Source of the DNA: Castellaniella sp040276085
GTDB taxonomy: Bacteria > Pseudomonadota > Gammaproteobacteria > Burkholderiales > Burkholderiaceae_B
NCBI RefSeq assembly: GCF_040276085.1
Contig: NZ_JBELOK010000002.1
Span: forward strand, 310,001 to 374,000
DNA length: 64,000 nucleotides
Direction: 5' to 3'
The notes under the pieces were generated by a model. The model searched no databases. It had not been told where the DNA came from and worked only from the letters and a program-made list of their open reading frames with translations. Position numbers and translations under genes: made by a program. Of the stretch, positions 1-9,117 are shown one piece after another (within the stretch, counting starts at the first letter, position 1; every line of letters starts with the position of its first letter).

Positions 1-114
1 ATTGGGCTGGTGTTTTTTGGCCAGGCGCTGGATACCGCCGCAGTTATTGGTGTCGGCCTTATTTTGGCAGGCGTACTGGTGCTGAATGTTTTTTCGGGTG
101 CAGGCGGGCACTAA
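1..114 (+). CDS. Small multidrug resistance (SMR) transporter, C-terminal fragment
   Basis: Only the last 37 codons are in the window; the gene starts upstream. The peptide begins with a V-F-F-G-Q motif and continues with a hydrophobic helix ending in V-L-V-L-N, closely matching the fourth transmembrane helix of EmrE/SugE-type SMR proteins. Family members are about 105-110 residue, four-helix inner-membrane proteins that exchange cationic compounds for protons. EmrE type versus SugE/Gdx type cannot be decided from this fragment. A strong hairpin terminator follows 30 bp after the stop. Confidence 0.7.
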   Translation: MGLVFFGQALDTAAVIGVGLILAGVLVLNVFSGAGGH

Positions 115-143
115 CAGGAATAAAAATCGGGCGTACAAATGAA

Positions 144-187
144 CAGGGCCAACGATGATATCGCTGGCCCTGCTGTTTTTTGTTTTT
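144..187 (+). terminator. Intrinsic terminator after the SMR gene
   Basis: An 8-bp perfect stem (CAGGGCCA at 144-151, TGGCCCTG at 165-172) is followed by a T-rich run at 175-188. It ends the SMR transcript. It is far from the stop of the opposite-strand EAL gene at 300, so use by that gene is possible but not required. Confidence 0.8.
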
Positions 188-299
188 TATGAGTACTGCC
201 TACAAATGAAAGCGCTGTCTATGCTGCGCTGGTGCCCGATCAGGGCTGTCTCCTCACCTGCATGCTCAGCATTATGCAGGTTGAACGGATAAATAACAC

Positions 300-2081
300 C
301 TAGGGATGTCCCGTAGGCTTGTGAGGCTCAGCACCCTCGCCCCCTGGAGGGAGGCCTCCAGGGCGGTTCTGGATCTGCCAATGCTCTGCGGGCTGGGCAC
401 TACCGTATAGCAAACCTTGTGCGCGTTCACAGCCCATGGCCATGAGATGGTCACGCTGCGACACAGTTTCAACCCCTTCTGCCACCATATGGATATGCAG
501 CGCACGGGCCAGACCAATCACAGCCGACACAATTGCGGCACTGCGCGACGGTCGCCCCGAGCCTAGCTGGGAAATAAAAGAGCGATCAATCTTGAGCGAG
601 TTGAGCGGAAATTGATGCACATGGCTAAGTGACGAAAATCCGGTACCAAAATCATCCAGCGCAACCCGTATCCCCGCTTTGTTCAGGGTACCCAAAATAC
701 GGGCAGCAGCCACCGGGTCTGACAACAGGGAGCTTTCAGTGACCTCGGCGCAGACCTGTTTGAACGGTATTCGATGAAACGACAGCAGCTCAAGAAAGCG
801 GCCGGCAAAATCCTGTCCGTGGAAATGATGCGGGGACAGATTGAGATTGATGACTTGATCAGCCCCCAGAAAGCTGGGGACGACCTGACAGACCTTGTCG
901 TAGATATGCCAGTCGAGGGCCTCGATGAGGCCGGTTTTTTCAGCCACGGGTAAAAAGAGATCAGGGCCCAATACCCCCTTGTCGGGATGAAACCAGCGGA
1001 TGAGCGCCTCGAAGCTGACAACACGGGCGTCTGCCAGCTGCACGATCGGCTGAAAATACGGTACAAACTGCCCAGTTTCAAGCCCGACACGCAACTGCTG
1101 CTCGACATCCAGCACGTTGGTTGCGGTGTCGTGCACCCTGGCATCAAACATCACAAAGCAGCGGCGCCCAGCCGCCTTGGCCTGATACAGGGCAGTATCG
1201 GCGTCATGCAGCAGTTCATCGACAGAACAGTAATACCCCTGACCCATGGCAATGCCAATACTGAGGGAGACATGCAGCCGGCGCCCGGCAATTTCGATGG
1301 CTTCCTGCATGCGCGCCTGTATTCGCTGCGCCACCTGGCATGCATCAGCAGGCTGTCGGCAATCCACTAAAATAATTGAGAACTCGTCTCCGGCCAGGCG
1401 CCCGAGAATATCGGGCGAGCGGACGCAGTCGGCCATCCGGATGGCGACCTCCTGCAAGACACGATCACCTACCTGATGCCCCAACCCATCGTTAAACAGC
1501 TTGAAGCGGTCTACATCCAGATATAACAGGGCAAATTGGCTGTCGGTCTGCTGCTTTTGCCGGGCCAGTGCAATTTCGAGCTGGTCGCGCACATAAACCC
1601 GATTGGGCAGGCAAGTAAGGGGATCGTGCATGACCTGATGCTGGAGCTGTTGCTGCACGTGCTCGCGCACGGCTATCTGGTGCTGGAGCTCGATGGTGCG
1701 CTCACGCACCCGTTGCTCGAGCTGGATGTTCAGCGCCTGCAATGCCTGATCCTGCTGACGCCGCAGCAAGGTAGCAGCGATCTGATACGAAACGAACGTG
1801 AGGAGATCGGCATCCTGTCGGGTGAAATGCAGATTGGTGCGATAGCTTTGCACAACCACCACACCAATCACCCCTTGGGTGCCTGTCAGGGGGGCCCCTA
1901 ACCAGCAAACTGCCGGCTCGCCGTAAGTAGCGGCATGTACTTCACCTCGCGCAATCAGCTGACTGATTTCAGTGTCCGAGAGCAGCACGGTTTGCGCACA
2001 ACGCATAGCGTACTCGCTCATCCCCCGTCCGAGTGGGCGCTCCCGAGTTCGACAGCTAAAATTCCAACCTGTTGATTTCAT
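300..2081 (-). pseudogene. GGDEF-EAL c-di-GMP enzyme, 3' part of an IS-split gene, with an IS-supplied start codon
   Basis: This is the downstream part of a GAF-GAF-GGDEF-EAL protein cut by the IS at 2042-3953. The ORF of 593 codons opens with an ATG inside the IS end (2079-2081) and runs in frame across the junction into the second half of the second GAF domain, a coiled coil, a GGDEF domain and a complete EAL domain. The diguanylate cyclase signature is A-G-D-E-F, preceded five residues earlier by an RxxD inhibitory site (R-S-P-D). The EAL domain keeps E-A-L-I-R, D-D-F-G-T-G, the L-K-I-D lysine and A-E-G-V-E-T, so phosphodiesterase chemistry looks intact. Removing the IS and one target copy restores an uninterrupted 879-residue frame. 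The fragment may still be expressed, because its start lies only 25 bp after the transposase stop on the same strand. Confidence 0.85.
2036..2041. repeat. Target site duplication, left copy
   Basis: GGCGCT directly abuts the left IS end and is repeated at 3954-3959 directly abutting the right IS end. Confidence 0.85.
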
Positions 2082-3953
2082 GGAGTGTTTCTTCAGAACG
2101 CTCCATTACAGATTGGCGTAGGCGGCGTCTGCGGTCGGCTTCTTGACCTTCAGGCTTGCGAGCACCGCCACCTGCTGCGCGTCCATGGCGGAGATCCCGG
2201 TGACCGGCGCCTGCCCGGCGAACGCCACTTGATGCGTCTGGATGCGGCTCAAGGCCCAGAGCGCGCGATCAGGGGACTGCACGTCGGGCACGGGCGTCTG
2301 CCTCAGGCGTGCGCGCATCACGCGCGCGAGCACCAATGCGATAAAACAGATATAGGCATGCGCCCGAATGCGATCAGGTAGCCGGTGGTAGACGGGGCCG
2401 ATCTCAATGTCGGATTTGAGCATCTTGAAGCCGCGCTCGATGTCGGCGAGTGACTTATAGCGGGCGATGACTTCGGGGGCTACCAGATCCGGCGTGTTGG
2501 TCACCAAGAGCAGCTTGCCGTCCATGGCCCGCGCCAAGGCGAGCGCCTTCGGATCGATGTCGTAGGTGAAGAGTTCGCTTTTGAGATCCACCCGAACGAT
2601 GCGCCGCAGGTGCGCCTCGCACACGGCGTGATAGAACCGGGCGCGTACGCCCCCGTCCGAGAGCTTGCGGCCCCGATTGCGGCTACCCGAGTCCTGAGCA
2701 TCAAGCTTGCCGACCCACTGCGCGGCCTGGGCTTCGAGGCCGGCGATCATGACATCGCGCTGGGCCGCCTGCTCGGCAGCCCGTGCACGGTCGTGGGCGA
2801 CCACCAGGCGCAGATCGTTCCAGCGCAGCTCGTCGACCACCTCCGGATCTTCACTGGCGGCGGCCCGCGCGTTGATAGGAGCAAGCAGTTCTGCGAATTC
2901 ACCGTACCGGCGCCCAGGCACTGCCAGGATGAATTCCAGCGGAGCTCCCGAGGGCAGCACAACTTTCTGCAGCTCCTCCAGATTATCGAGCGAGAGCAGC
3001 CCCCGGTCGGCGACCGCAATCACCCGCCGGATGGGGAAGCGCTCCAGCACCTTAGAGAGCGAGCTCTTCAAGGTTCCCACCTCGGCCGTGTTGCCGGGGA
3101 AGACCTCGTGGTAGAGCGGGATACCGTCGGCCGTCTGCACCAGCCCCAGCATGAACTGGCGGGCGATGATGGACTCCTTGGACATGCCGAACATACGGAT
3201 GTCGCCCGCTTCCTCGGAGAGCCCCTCGGCACGAACAGTCGTCATGTCGTAGAAGACCACCGAGAGGTCATTGTCCACGAGCGGGCGCACGGCTTGTGCC
3301 AGCGCCTCATCGATTACGTCCTTATGCTCCAACACCGCGTCCATGGTGCGCAGCAGCTGCTGGTGGGTGACCGCTTCAAGATCCAGCTCGGGAACGCTCA
3401 CGGTCTTCGTCCAGCGCAGCAACCCGAGCTTGGAGTGGGCGTCGCACAGGCGGTTCATCACCATCAGCCGCAACAGCGCCTCCAGGTCGATTCGGTGACG
3501 GGTGCGCTGGCGCAAAACGTGACGCAGGCGATCGAGCCCGAGCTGCTTCCAGATCTGAGTGAGCGCCCAAAGGTCGCCAAACGCCCGAGACGAGTCGAAT
3601 GTCGCTGTGCCATTACTGGCGTTCAGTTCCAGGCCGAGGATGCGTCCAAGTCCGTCATGCACGGACTTGAGCGGCTCGCCGCTCAGTTGATCGAGACGGC
3701 CGAGCGTGGCCACGGTGCGCTGCTTGGGGCGCCCAGCCTCATCGCGATAGGCCTCGACGAGCTGCACGTAGCGGCGCGGGCCTGACTTGGTGACTTTGAC
3801 GAACATGCCACTACTATATCATCCAACATATCTCCATCACAAGAGGAAGATAGGCTATTACGTGCCATTACAAATAAAAGATCAAAAGTGTTGTGAACCC
3901 TCATGAATAGGTGGTCTGCAAGGAAACGATCAGATCAAAGTGTCGAACTCAGG
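2042..3953 (-). mobile_element. Complete IS1634-family-like insertion sequence (1,912 bp)
   Basis: The element carries one transposase gene on the minus strand. Its terminal inverted repeats are CCCGAGTTCGACAG at 2042-2055 and, as the reverse complement of 3940-3953, CCTGAGTTCGACAC, matching at 12 of 14 positions. It is flanked by a 6-bp direct repeat GGCGCT (2036-2041 and 3954-3959). Excising it with one repeat copy rejoins the two halves of a GAF-GAF-GGDEF-EAL gene in frame, which proves both the boundaries and that the insertion is a secondary event. The family assignment rests on transposase resemblance. No internal damage is visible, so the element may be active. Confidence 0.92.
2106..3806 (-). 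CDS. IS1634-type DDE transposase
   Basis: The 566-residue protein has an N-terminus beginning M-F-V-K-V-T-K-S-G and a downstream A-T-L-G-R-L-D, the usual opening of IS1634-family transposases. DDE catalytic positions can be placed at D187 (in F-Y-D-M-T-T), D267 (in V-A-D-R-G-L) and the late E of D-I-E-R-G-F. It is full length for its family, and no frameshift or internal stop is seen. It catalyses cut-and-paste movement of the surrounding element. Its stop codon lies 25 bp before the ATG that restarts the interrupted GGDEF-EAL gene. Confidence 0.92.
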   Translation of the reverse strand: MFVKVTKSGPRRYVQLVEAYRDEAGRPKQRTVATLGRLDQLSGEPLKSVHDGLGRILGLELNASNGTATFDSSRAFGDLWALTQIWKQLGLDRLRHVLRQRTRHRIDLEALLRLMVMNRLCDAHSKLGLLRWTKTVSVPELDLEAVTHQQLLRTMDAVLEHKDVIDEALAQAVRPLVDNDLSVVFYDMTTVRAEGLSEEAGDIRMFGMSKESIIARQFMLGLVQTADGIPLYHEVFPGNTAEVGTLKSSLSKVLERFPIRRVIAVADRGLLSLDNLEELQKVVLPSGAPLEFILAVPGRRYGEFAELLAPINARAAASEDPEVVDELRWNDLRLVVAHDRARAAEQAAQRDVMIAGLEAQAAQWVGKLDAQDSGSRNRGRKLSDGGVRARFYHAVCEAHLRRIVRVDLKSELFTYDIDPKALALARAMDGKLLLVTNTPDLVAPEVIARYKSLADIERGFKMLKSDIEIGPVYHRLPDRIRAHAYICFIALVLARVMRARLRQTPVPDVQSPDRALWALSRIQTHQVAFAGQAPVTGISAMDAQQVAVLASLKVKKPTADAAYANL

Positions 3954-4857
3954 GGCGCTGGCCAATGCGGCCTCCCAGCTCGTCTACATAATAGGGGAAA
4001 TCCAGCCATCGATTATCAGCAGATTTAAGTGCAATATAAAAATTTTCGACGTTGATGAGCTCGCCCACAGCCTGATGCAGGCTGTGATAAAACTCTTTGG
4101 AGCTGATCTGCTCGTGGCTGAGGGCCGCAATGCGGTACAGGGTTGATTGCAGATGTGCTGCCCGCTCGCGCTCTTGTACTTGCTCCTGCAAGCGGGCGTT
4201 TACCTGGGCAAGCTCTCTGGTGCGCTCGGTCACCCGGCGCTCGAGAGCCTCCTGGCCCATCTTGCGTTCGACAGCATTGAGCACATGTTCGGCCACAAAC
4301 GCCAGCACGTCTTGGTCGGACTGCGAATACCCCCTGCCCTTTTGATAGCTTTGTACGGCAAGCACGCCGTACACCTGGCCATCACGACGCATGGGCACGG
4401 CCATAAAGTCTATCGACGGGCTGCCGACATTATGGTGACGATCCAGCCCGAGGGCTGTTGTAATTTGCAGCGATGACCCGCGCATGGGCTTGCCATGACG
4501 AATCATGCCCACCGTGATGCTGTTTTGAAGTTCTGTTGCGGTGAATTCCTGATCAGGGTGATAAAGCTCGCCGTCGACCTCATCCACAAAATATATAAAC
4601 CGAAGCGTATCGTGCTGCGGGTTATACAACGCAATAAAGAAATTCTCGGCGTACATCAGCTGCGCAATGCTGCGATGCAAGCCGCTCAGCAGGCTTTGCA
4701 TGTCGGACGCAGACCCGGCCATATCGGCAATGTCAAACAGCGCCCTCTGCAGGCGCTCGGTGTGTCTGAGCCGCTGCAAGGATGCACGCAACTGCTTCAC
4801 CAACCCAGCCTTGGGAGGTGTTGCCCCCGCTGATGCGTTAGGATGCACGCGCGCCAT
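3949..4857 (-). pseudogene. GAF-domain 5' part of the IS-split GAF-GAF-GGDEF-EAL gene
   Basis: The ORF of 302 codons encodes a short N-terminal helix, a complete GAF domain (about residues 35-205), a coiled coil and the first part of a second GAF domain with the motif Y-Y-V-D-E-L-G-G. It stops a few bases inside the IS, at a TGA created at the junction. No catalytic domain remains on this fragment. Before the insertion it continued in frame into 300-2041, giving an 879-residue sensor enzyme for c-di-GMP. The expected product now is a truncated, probably non-functional sensory fragment. Confidence 0.88.
3954..3959. repeat. Target site duplication, right copy
   Basis: Second copy of GGCGCT, abutting the right IS end; the partner is at 2036-2041. 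Confidence 0.85.
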
Positions 4858-4937
4858 GATGCCTCCCGGTGACGCCGAGACGAAATTATTATTAGTGCAG
4901 TATAGCGGTAGTAAAAAGCCTGGCGAACACCATCCGT

Positions 4938-7130
4938 CTATTTATCCAGCACACACACAAAGATACCTACCACGCGATAACGGGCCCCATCATCTGCAGA
5001 TAACTCGATTGTCCTGAATTCGGGATTATCCGATCGTGGTTTCAGACGGATCATCGTATGCTGCCAGCCCTCTGCAGACGCAATCTTCAGGCTTTCGTAT
5101 TCTTTAACCGTGTACCTTGAACCCAGATCCGCATCTTCTGGTGTATCGCACTCGACAAGCACAATCCTGCCCTGGCGGCTGCCCCCGTGATCCAGCCGAA
5201 AAAGGCAAATGGCACCGTTGGGGATCACTTGGTTCATGGACTCACCGGTTACCTGACAGGCAAAGAGATCCCTGGCAGCCTTCATACTAGGCGGCACACC
5301 AATCCAGGTAGTGTCTTGCACAGCCTGCAGTGCGCCAAAGCCTCCTGCCGCCGCTTTCAGATCGTACAGTGGCACCGCGTTTTCATAGGGAAGCAGCTTG
5401 GGGGCCTGCCGCAGTTGCACACGGGACGCCGCTGGCTGATATTGCGGAATATATTGCCGCAAGTATTGACGCAGGCCGGTGTCGCAGGCATAAACGAAAG
5501 TACCCCGAATACCACGCAGCAGGATCGTTTTATAAATATTCAGGATGTATTCTTTGATGGTCTGATCAGGCATCGCGCGCTGTTGGCCGTTACGGTCGTG
5601 GTACTGCGCACGATCAATGGTCAGACAACGCTGCGTCGGGTCATAGCGGATTTCAGGGCCAAAAATAATACCGGCATAATTCAAATCGTAGCCTTGGGTG
5701 GTGTGGATGCAGCCGACATCTTCGTGGGCTCCCTGAGTATTGATCCAGTCGTTTGCCGTGCGGTTCCAGCGCAGGGAAACCCCATCGAGGGTCATATCAA
5801 ACTGATCCGGCTGCTTTTTGCTTGCCCACGGCCAGGCATAACCGGCAATCAGGCGGGACAAGCCAAACGATTGGTCTCGCACACGGACCTCCCGAACCAT
5901 ATCCACCATCGAATCAAACAGCAGAAATTCATAATCCGGTGACCGATATGGCGCACTTTGGCCCAGCTGGATGCTTAATAAACGGTCAATAAACTCAACA
6001 TACGAAACACCTGCCTTGACCCGAAACTGGGACGACAGCGTCAGATTTCGGGTGTCACGTGAGGTACGCAGCCGCTCGAAGACGGCAGCCGGCGCATCCG
6101 AAGGCTTGACAGACTGAGCCTGGTCGTAGAAAAACACGGCCTGGCGGGCTTGCTTGCCTACCCAATCCACCTCCGAACATGTTTGCGGATCCAGACCAAG
6201 CGTGCGGCATGCGTTATCAAAGACACCAAAATAAGCCCCCAGATTGACCCGTCTACGCAAGCGATGTGATTCATCAACCAGCACAAGGTCGTACTGATTT
6301 CGAGCAAGCTCCGCAGGTGCAATCACCATGCCGGGACTTAAGCCGGCCACTTGCCTGAACGCCTTCTTGAGGGTGGCGCGGAAAGAAGCCATGGGCACAA
6401 CCAGGGCCATCCGCAAGGCTGGATGGCGGTCACGAAACTGGGTGACCAGATCACGCAAAAGCAGTTCGTCTTCGGAGAACTCACGCAGACTAAGCTCCTC
6501 TGCCTTTGAATTCAGCAGCTTGAACAGGAAGATCGCCAGCACCGTTTTACCCGTGCCCGCACCGCCTTCAACCATCAGGGTTTTGATGCCGGGTTGCAAA
6601 AGCGATTGCAAAACTGCCAACAGGCCCTGGCGCTGGTCGTATGACAAGGATTTATAAGGTGAGTACTTGAAGATGTCCGAATTACCAATGGACTCGAGCG
6701 AGTGCTGTGCCAGGCCCGCCGCCTGCAGTTGATCCCAGGTTTTACGGAAAATACCGTCGTAGAGCTCGTCTTGCTGATAATAATGATGGCTGGCGAGCCC
6801 CAGATTGCCGTTCAACAACCGAAACCGGCCATCTGCCGCCATATATTTGATCAGACCTGATTCAATATCCAGCGTGGCCGATTTATTGAACAGGCCGCTG
6901 CTGATCAAATGAACGGTATCCAGCCCCTGCTTGGCCGGCGTCTTCAGGTGTGTGGCCATGCGGGTGCTCGTATCACTGGTTTCGCCCACATAAGCAGTGC
7001 CAGACGCCTGATTACTGAGCACGTACACCAGCGGCCAGTGGTTGGCTGCATACACGTTGTCTTGCCAGGCATCCAGCTGTGACAGCGCCAGGGGATACCA
7101 ATCGACGCTAACCAAGGGCGGCTGGTTCAT
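4938..7130 (-). CDS. GIY-YIG nuclease / SF1 helicase (DUF2075) / LexA-like S24 peptidase fusion
   Basis: The 730-residue protein has three modules. Residues about 34-110 resemble a GIY-YIG nuclease (V-Y-V-L-S and A-Y-V-G-E). Residues about 165-560 are a superfamily-1 helicase of the DUF2075 type, with Walker A G-G-A-G-T-G-K-T at 189-196, D-E-S-H at 286-289, S-Q-F-R at 367-370 and H-T-T-Q-G at 476-480. Residues about 585-728 are an S24 peptidase-like domain with Ser631 in G-E-S-M and Lys676 in T-V-K, the dyad of LexA and UmuD. An Ala595-Gly596 pair lies 36 residues before Ser631, the spacing of self-cleavage sites in LexA and UmuD. The start overlaps the stop of the MazG-like gene by 4 bp (ATGA), so the two are co-translated. 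A role in DNA-damage response or phage defence is inferred, not proven. Confidence 0.85.
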   Translation of the reverse strand: MNQPPLVSVDWYPLALSQLDAWQDNVYAANHWPLVYVLSNQASGTAYVGETSDTSTRMATHLKTPAKQGLDTVHLISSGLFNKSATLDIESGLIKYMAADGRFRLLNGNLGLASHHYYQQDELYDGIFRKTWDQLQAAGLAQHSLESIGNSDIFKYSPYKSLSYDQRQGLLAVLQSLLQPGIKTLMVEGGAGTGKTVLAIFLFKLLNSKAEELSLREFSEDELLLRDLVTQFRDRHPALRMALVVPMASFRATLKKAFRQVAGLSPGMVIAPAELARNQYDLVLVDESHRLRRRVNLGAYFGVFDNACRTLGLDPQTCSEVDWVGKQARQAVFFYDQAQSVKPSDAPAAVFERLRTSRDTRNLTLSSQFRVKAGVSYVEFIDRLLSIQLGQSAPYRSPDYEFLLFDSMVDMVREVRVRDQSFGLSRLIAGYAWPWASKKQPDQFDMTLDGVSLRWNRTANDWINTQGAHEDVGCIHTTQGYDLNYAGIIFGPEIRYDPTQRCLTIDRAQYHDRNGQQRAMPDQTIKEYILNIYKTILLRGIRGTFVYACDTGLRQYLRQYIPQYQPAASRVQLRQAPKLLPYENAVPLYDLKAAAGGFGALQAVQDTTWIGVPPSMKAARDLFACQVTGESMNQVIPNGAICLFRLDHGGSRQGRIVLVECDTPEDADLGSRYTVKEYESLKIASAEGWQHTMIRLKPRSDNPEFRTIELSADDGARYRVVGIFVCVLDK

Positions 7131-7447
7131 AGCTCGGTGTATTTCCTGGCAGAACCTCGGGCGAGATCCACCGGGTAACGTGATTCGTTTCTGGCAATCT
7201 TGGCCAGCACAATATCGCGGACATTCAGCTGGCAGGCATCGGCCAACAGCAAGGCATAAGAAAACACATCGGCCAGCTCATCTGCGATCCGGTCTTTATC
7301 CGCAGCCTCGGCCGATTTCCAGAGAAAGGTTTCAAGCAGCTCGGCGGATTCGACATTCAGGGCAATGGCGAGATCCTTTGGATTATGAAACTGTTGCCAC
7401 TGACGTGCATCTCTGAACGCCCGCAGTTTCTCGATAAGCTCGTCCAT
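7127..7447 (-). CDS. MazG-like nucleotide pyrophosphohydrolase
   Basis: The 106-residue all-alpha protein of the MazG/RS21-C6 type carries the metal-binding motifs E-S-A-E and, after a helical linker, D-E-L-A-D. Relatives hydrolyse (d)NTPs such as dCTP to the monophosphate and pyrophosphate. I chose the ATG at 7445-7447 over an upstream in-frame ATG at 7474 because AAGGGC lies at good spacing before it. It is the first gene of an operon with the helicase-peptidase fusion (4-bp overlap), so its nucleotide-clearing activity probably serves the same stress or defence function. Confidence 0.85.
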   Translation of the reverse strand: MDELIEKLRAFRDARQWQQFHNPKDLAIALNVESAELLETFLWKSAEAADKDRIADELADVFSYALLLADACQLNVRDIVLAKIARNESRYPVDLARGSARKYTEL

Positions 7448-7666
7448 CTGTTTGCCCTTGAAAAATCCCCTCAAGCCGCATCATAACGTGGGCAGTCGGA
7501 CAAGGTACCCGACACGGAGACAGCCAGAAAGGTACGTCGTTGATGCTCATGCGCCCAACTGCGTTATTTGGAAGCACAAATGTCAAACATCACGTCTTTC
7601 CAATGACTTTAGCTCGGCGCCTACCTATCATGACCCAACGCTTTTGACGACAGGATGTACGCACAG

Positions 7667-9037
7667 ATGAGCGCTTCAAGCAGCACACAGCAAACCCTCT
7701 GGATACGCCAACCCCTGGCCTGTTCAGACCCGGCCGCCTCAGGCGGCATCGTTGTCATGGGCGACAAAATTATCGAACAGGTCGCGGCTGGACAACAGCC
7801 CGCACAACAGGTGGATACGGTGTTCGATGCCTCGCAGCATGTACTCCTACCGGGGTTGGTAAACACCCATCATCATTTTTACCAGACGCTGACACGGGCC
7901 TACACGGCTGCCCTGAACAAGCCACTGTTTCCCTGGCTAACCACGCTATATGACGTTTGGGCAGGGCTGGACGACGAGCAACTGCGCGTAGCCAGCGAGC
8001 TGGCCATGGTTGAGCTGCTGATGTCAGGCTGCACAACGATAGCCGATCACCACTATGTGTTTTCAGGGGCCTTGCAACACGCCATCGACAGTCAGGTAGA
8101 GGCAGCCCGATTGGTAGGTGTGCGAGCGGCCCTCACCCGGGGTTCGATGAGCGTCGGACGCGACGAGGGCGGCCTGCCACCGCAATCTGTGGTGCAGGAC
8201 GAACAAACCATCCTGGATGACAGCGCCCGCCTGATCAAGCAATATCACCAGCCAGGCAACGGCGCCATGGTGACGGTTGCACTGGCACCTTGCTCTCCGT
8301 TTTCAGTCAGCCAGGCGCTGATGCGTGCCAGTGCTCAATTGGCCCAGGCGCAGCAGGTACGCCTGCACACCCACCTGGCCGAGACAGAAGCCGAAACCGC
8401 ATATTGCGAGCGGCTGTTTGGCATGCGTCCACTGGATTATCTGGACGACTGTGGCTGGCTGGGCAAACAGACCTGGCTGGCACACGGCATTCATTTCAAC
8501 GACAGCGAGATCCGGCGCCTTGGCACCGCAGGCACCGGTGTGGCCCATTGCCCTTCTTCCAATATGGTGCTGGGCAGCGGCCTGTGCCGGACCATCGAAC
8601 TGGAAGCGGCAGGTGCGCCAGTTGGGCTGGCCGTCGACGGCTCGGCCTCCAACGACCACTCCAACCTCGCCCAGGAGATGCGCCAGGCACTGCTGCTGGG
8701 CCGCTTGCGATATTCGCCTGACCAAGTGACTCACGAAGCGGTCATCCGCTGGGCCACACAGGGATCTGCCCGCTGTCTGGGCCGCACGGACATTGGCGGC
8801 TTGAAGCCCGGGCAACAAGCCGACCTGGCACTGTTCGGGCTGGACGGCCTGCGATTCTCGGGCGCCGAAAACCCCTTGGCGGCCTTGCTGTTATGCGGGG
8901 CTGACCACGCAGACCACGTCATGGTGGCAGGCCAGTGGCGCGTCCGTTCGGGCCAGCCCGAGGGCATCGATCTGGCGGCTCTGCGTAGCCGGCACGAGGC
9001 TGCGGCACGACGGCTATGGAGGCATATCCGGCACTGA
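7667..9037 (+). CDS. 8-oxoguanine deaminase / hydroxydechloroatrazine-type amidohydrolase
   Basis: The 456-residue amidohydrolase-superfamily enzyme has zinc ligands at H68 and H70 (N-T-H-H-H), H236 (in H-T-H-L-A-E, with E240), H273 (A-H-G-I-H) and D324 (V-D-G-S). The H-T-H-L-A-E and A-H-C-P-S-S-N-M blocks are typical of guanine/8-oxoguanine deaminases and AtzB-like enzymes. The expected reaction is hydrolytic removal of an amino group from an oxidised purine or s-triazine. An ATG at 7655 is also in frame, but AGGA at good spacing favours 7667. The xanthine/uracil-type permease gene follows on the same strand 80 bp later, pointing to a purine salvage pair. The exact substrate is not provable from sequence. 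Confidence 0.85.
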   Translation: MSASSSTQQTLWIRQPLACSDPAASGGIVVMGDKIIEQVAAGQQPAQQVDTVFDASQHVLLPGLVNTHHHFYQTLTRAYTAALNKPLFPWLTTLYDVWAGLDDEQLRVASELAMVELLMSGCTTIADHHYVFSGALQHAIDSQVEAARLVGVRAALTRGSMSVGRDEGGLPPQSVVQDEQTILDDSARLIKQYHQPGNGAMVTVALAPCSPFSVSQALMRASAQLAQAQQVRLHTHLAETEAETAYCERLFGMRPLDYLDDCGWLGKQTWLAHGIHFNDSEIRRLGTAGTGVAHCPSSNMVLGSGLCRTIELEAAGAPVGLAVDGSASNDHSNLAQEMRQALLLGRLRYSPDQVTHEAVIRWATQGSARCLGRTDIGGLKPGQQADLALFGLDGLRFSGAENPLAALLLCGADHADHVMVAGQWRVRSGQPEGIDLAALRSRHEAAARRLWRHIRH

Positions 9038-9117
9038 CCAATCCCCTTGCCTACTTACTATATTTCTGGTCGGCAATGCACCGGCCACTGATCTGCACAC
9101 CAATCTGGAGACACTTC

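Noticed and set aside
2610..3785. 391-codon plus-strand ORF
   Set aside because: Exact antisense of the transposase gene, with no Shine-Dalgarno or domain; a high-GC shadow.
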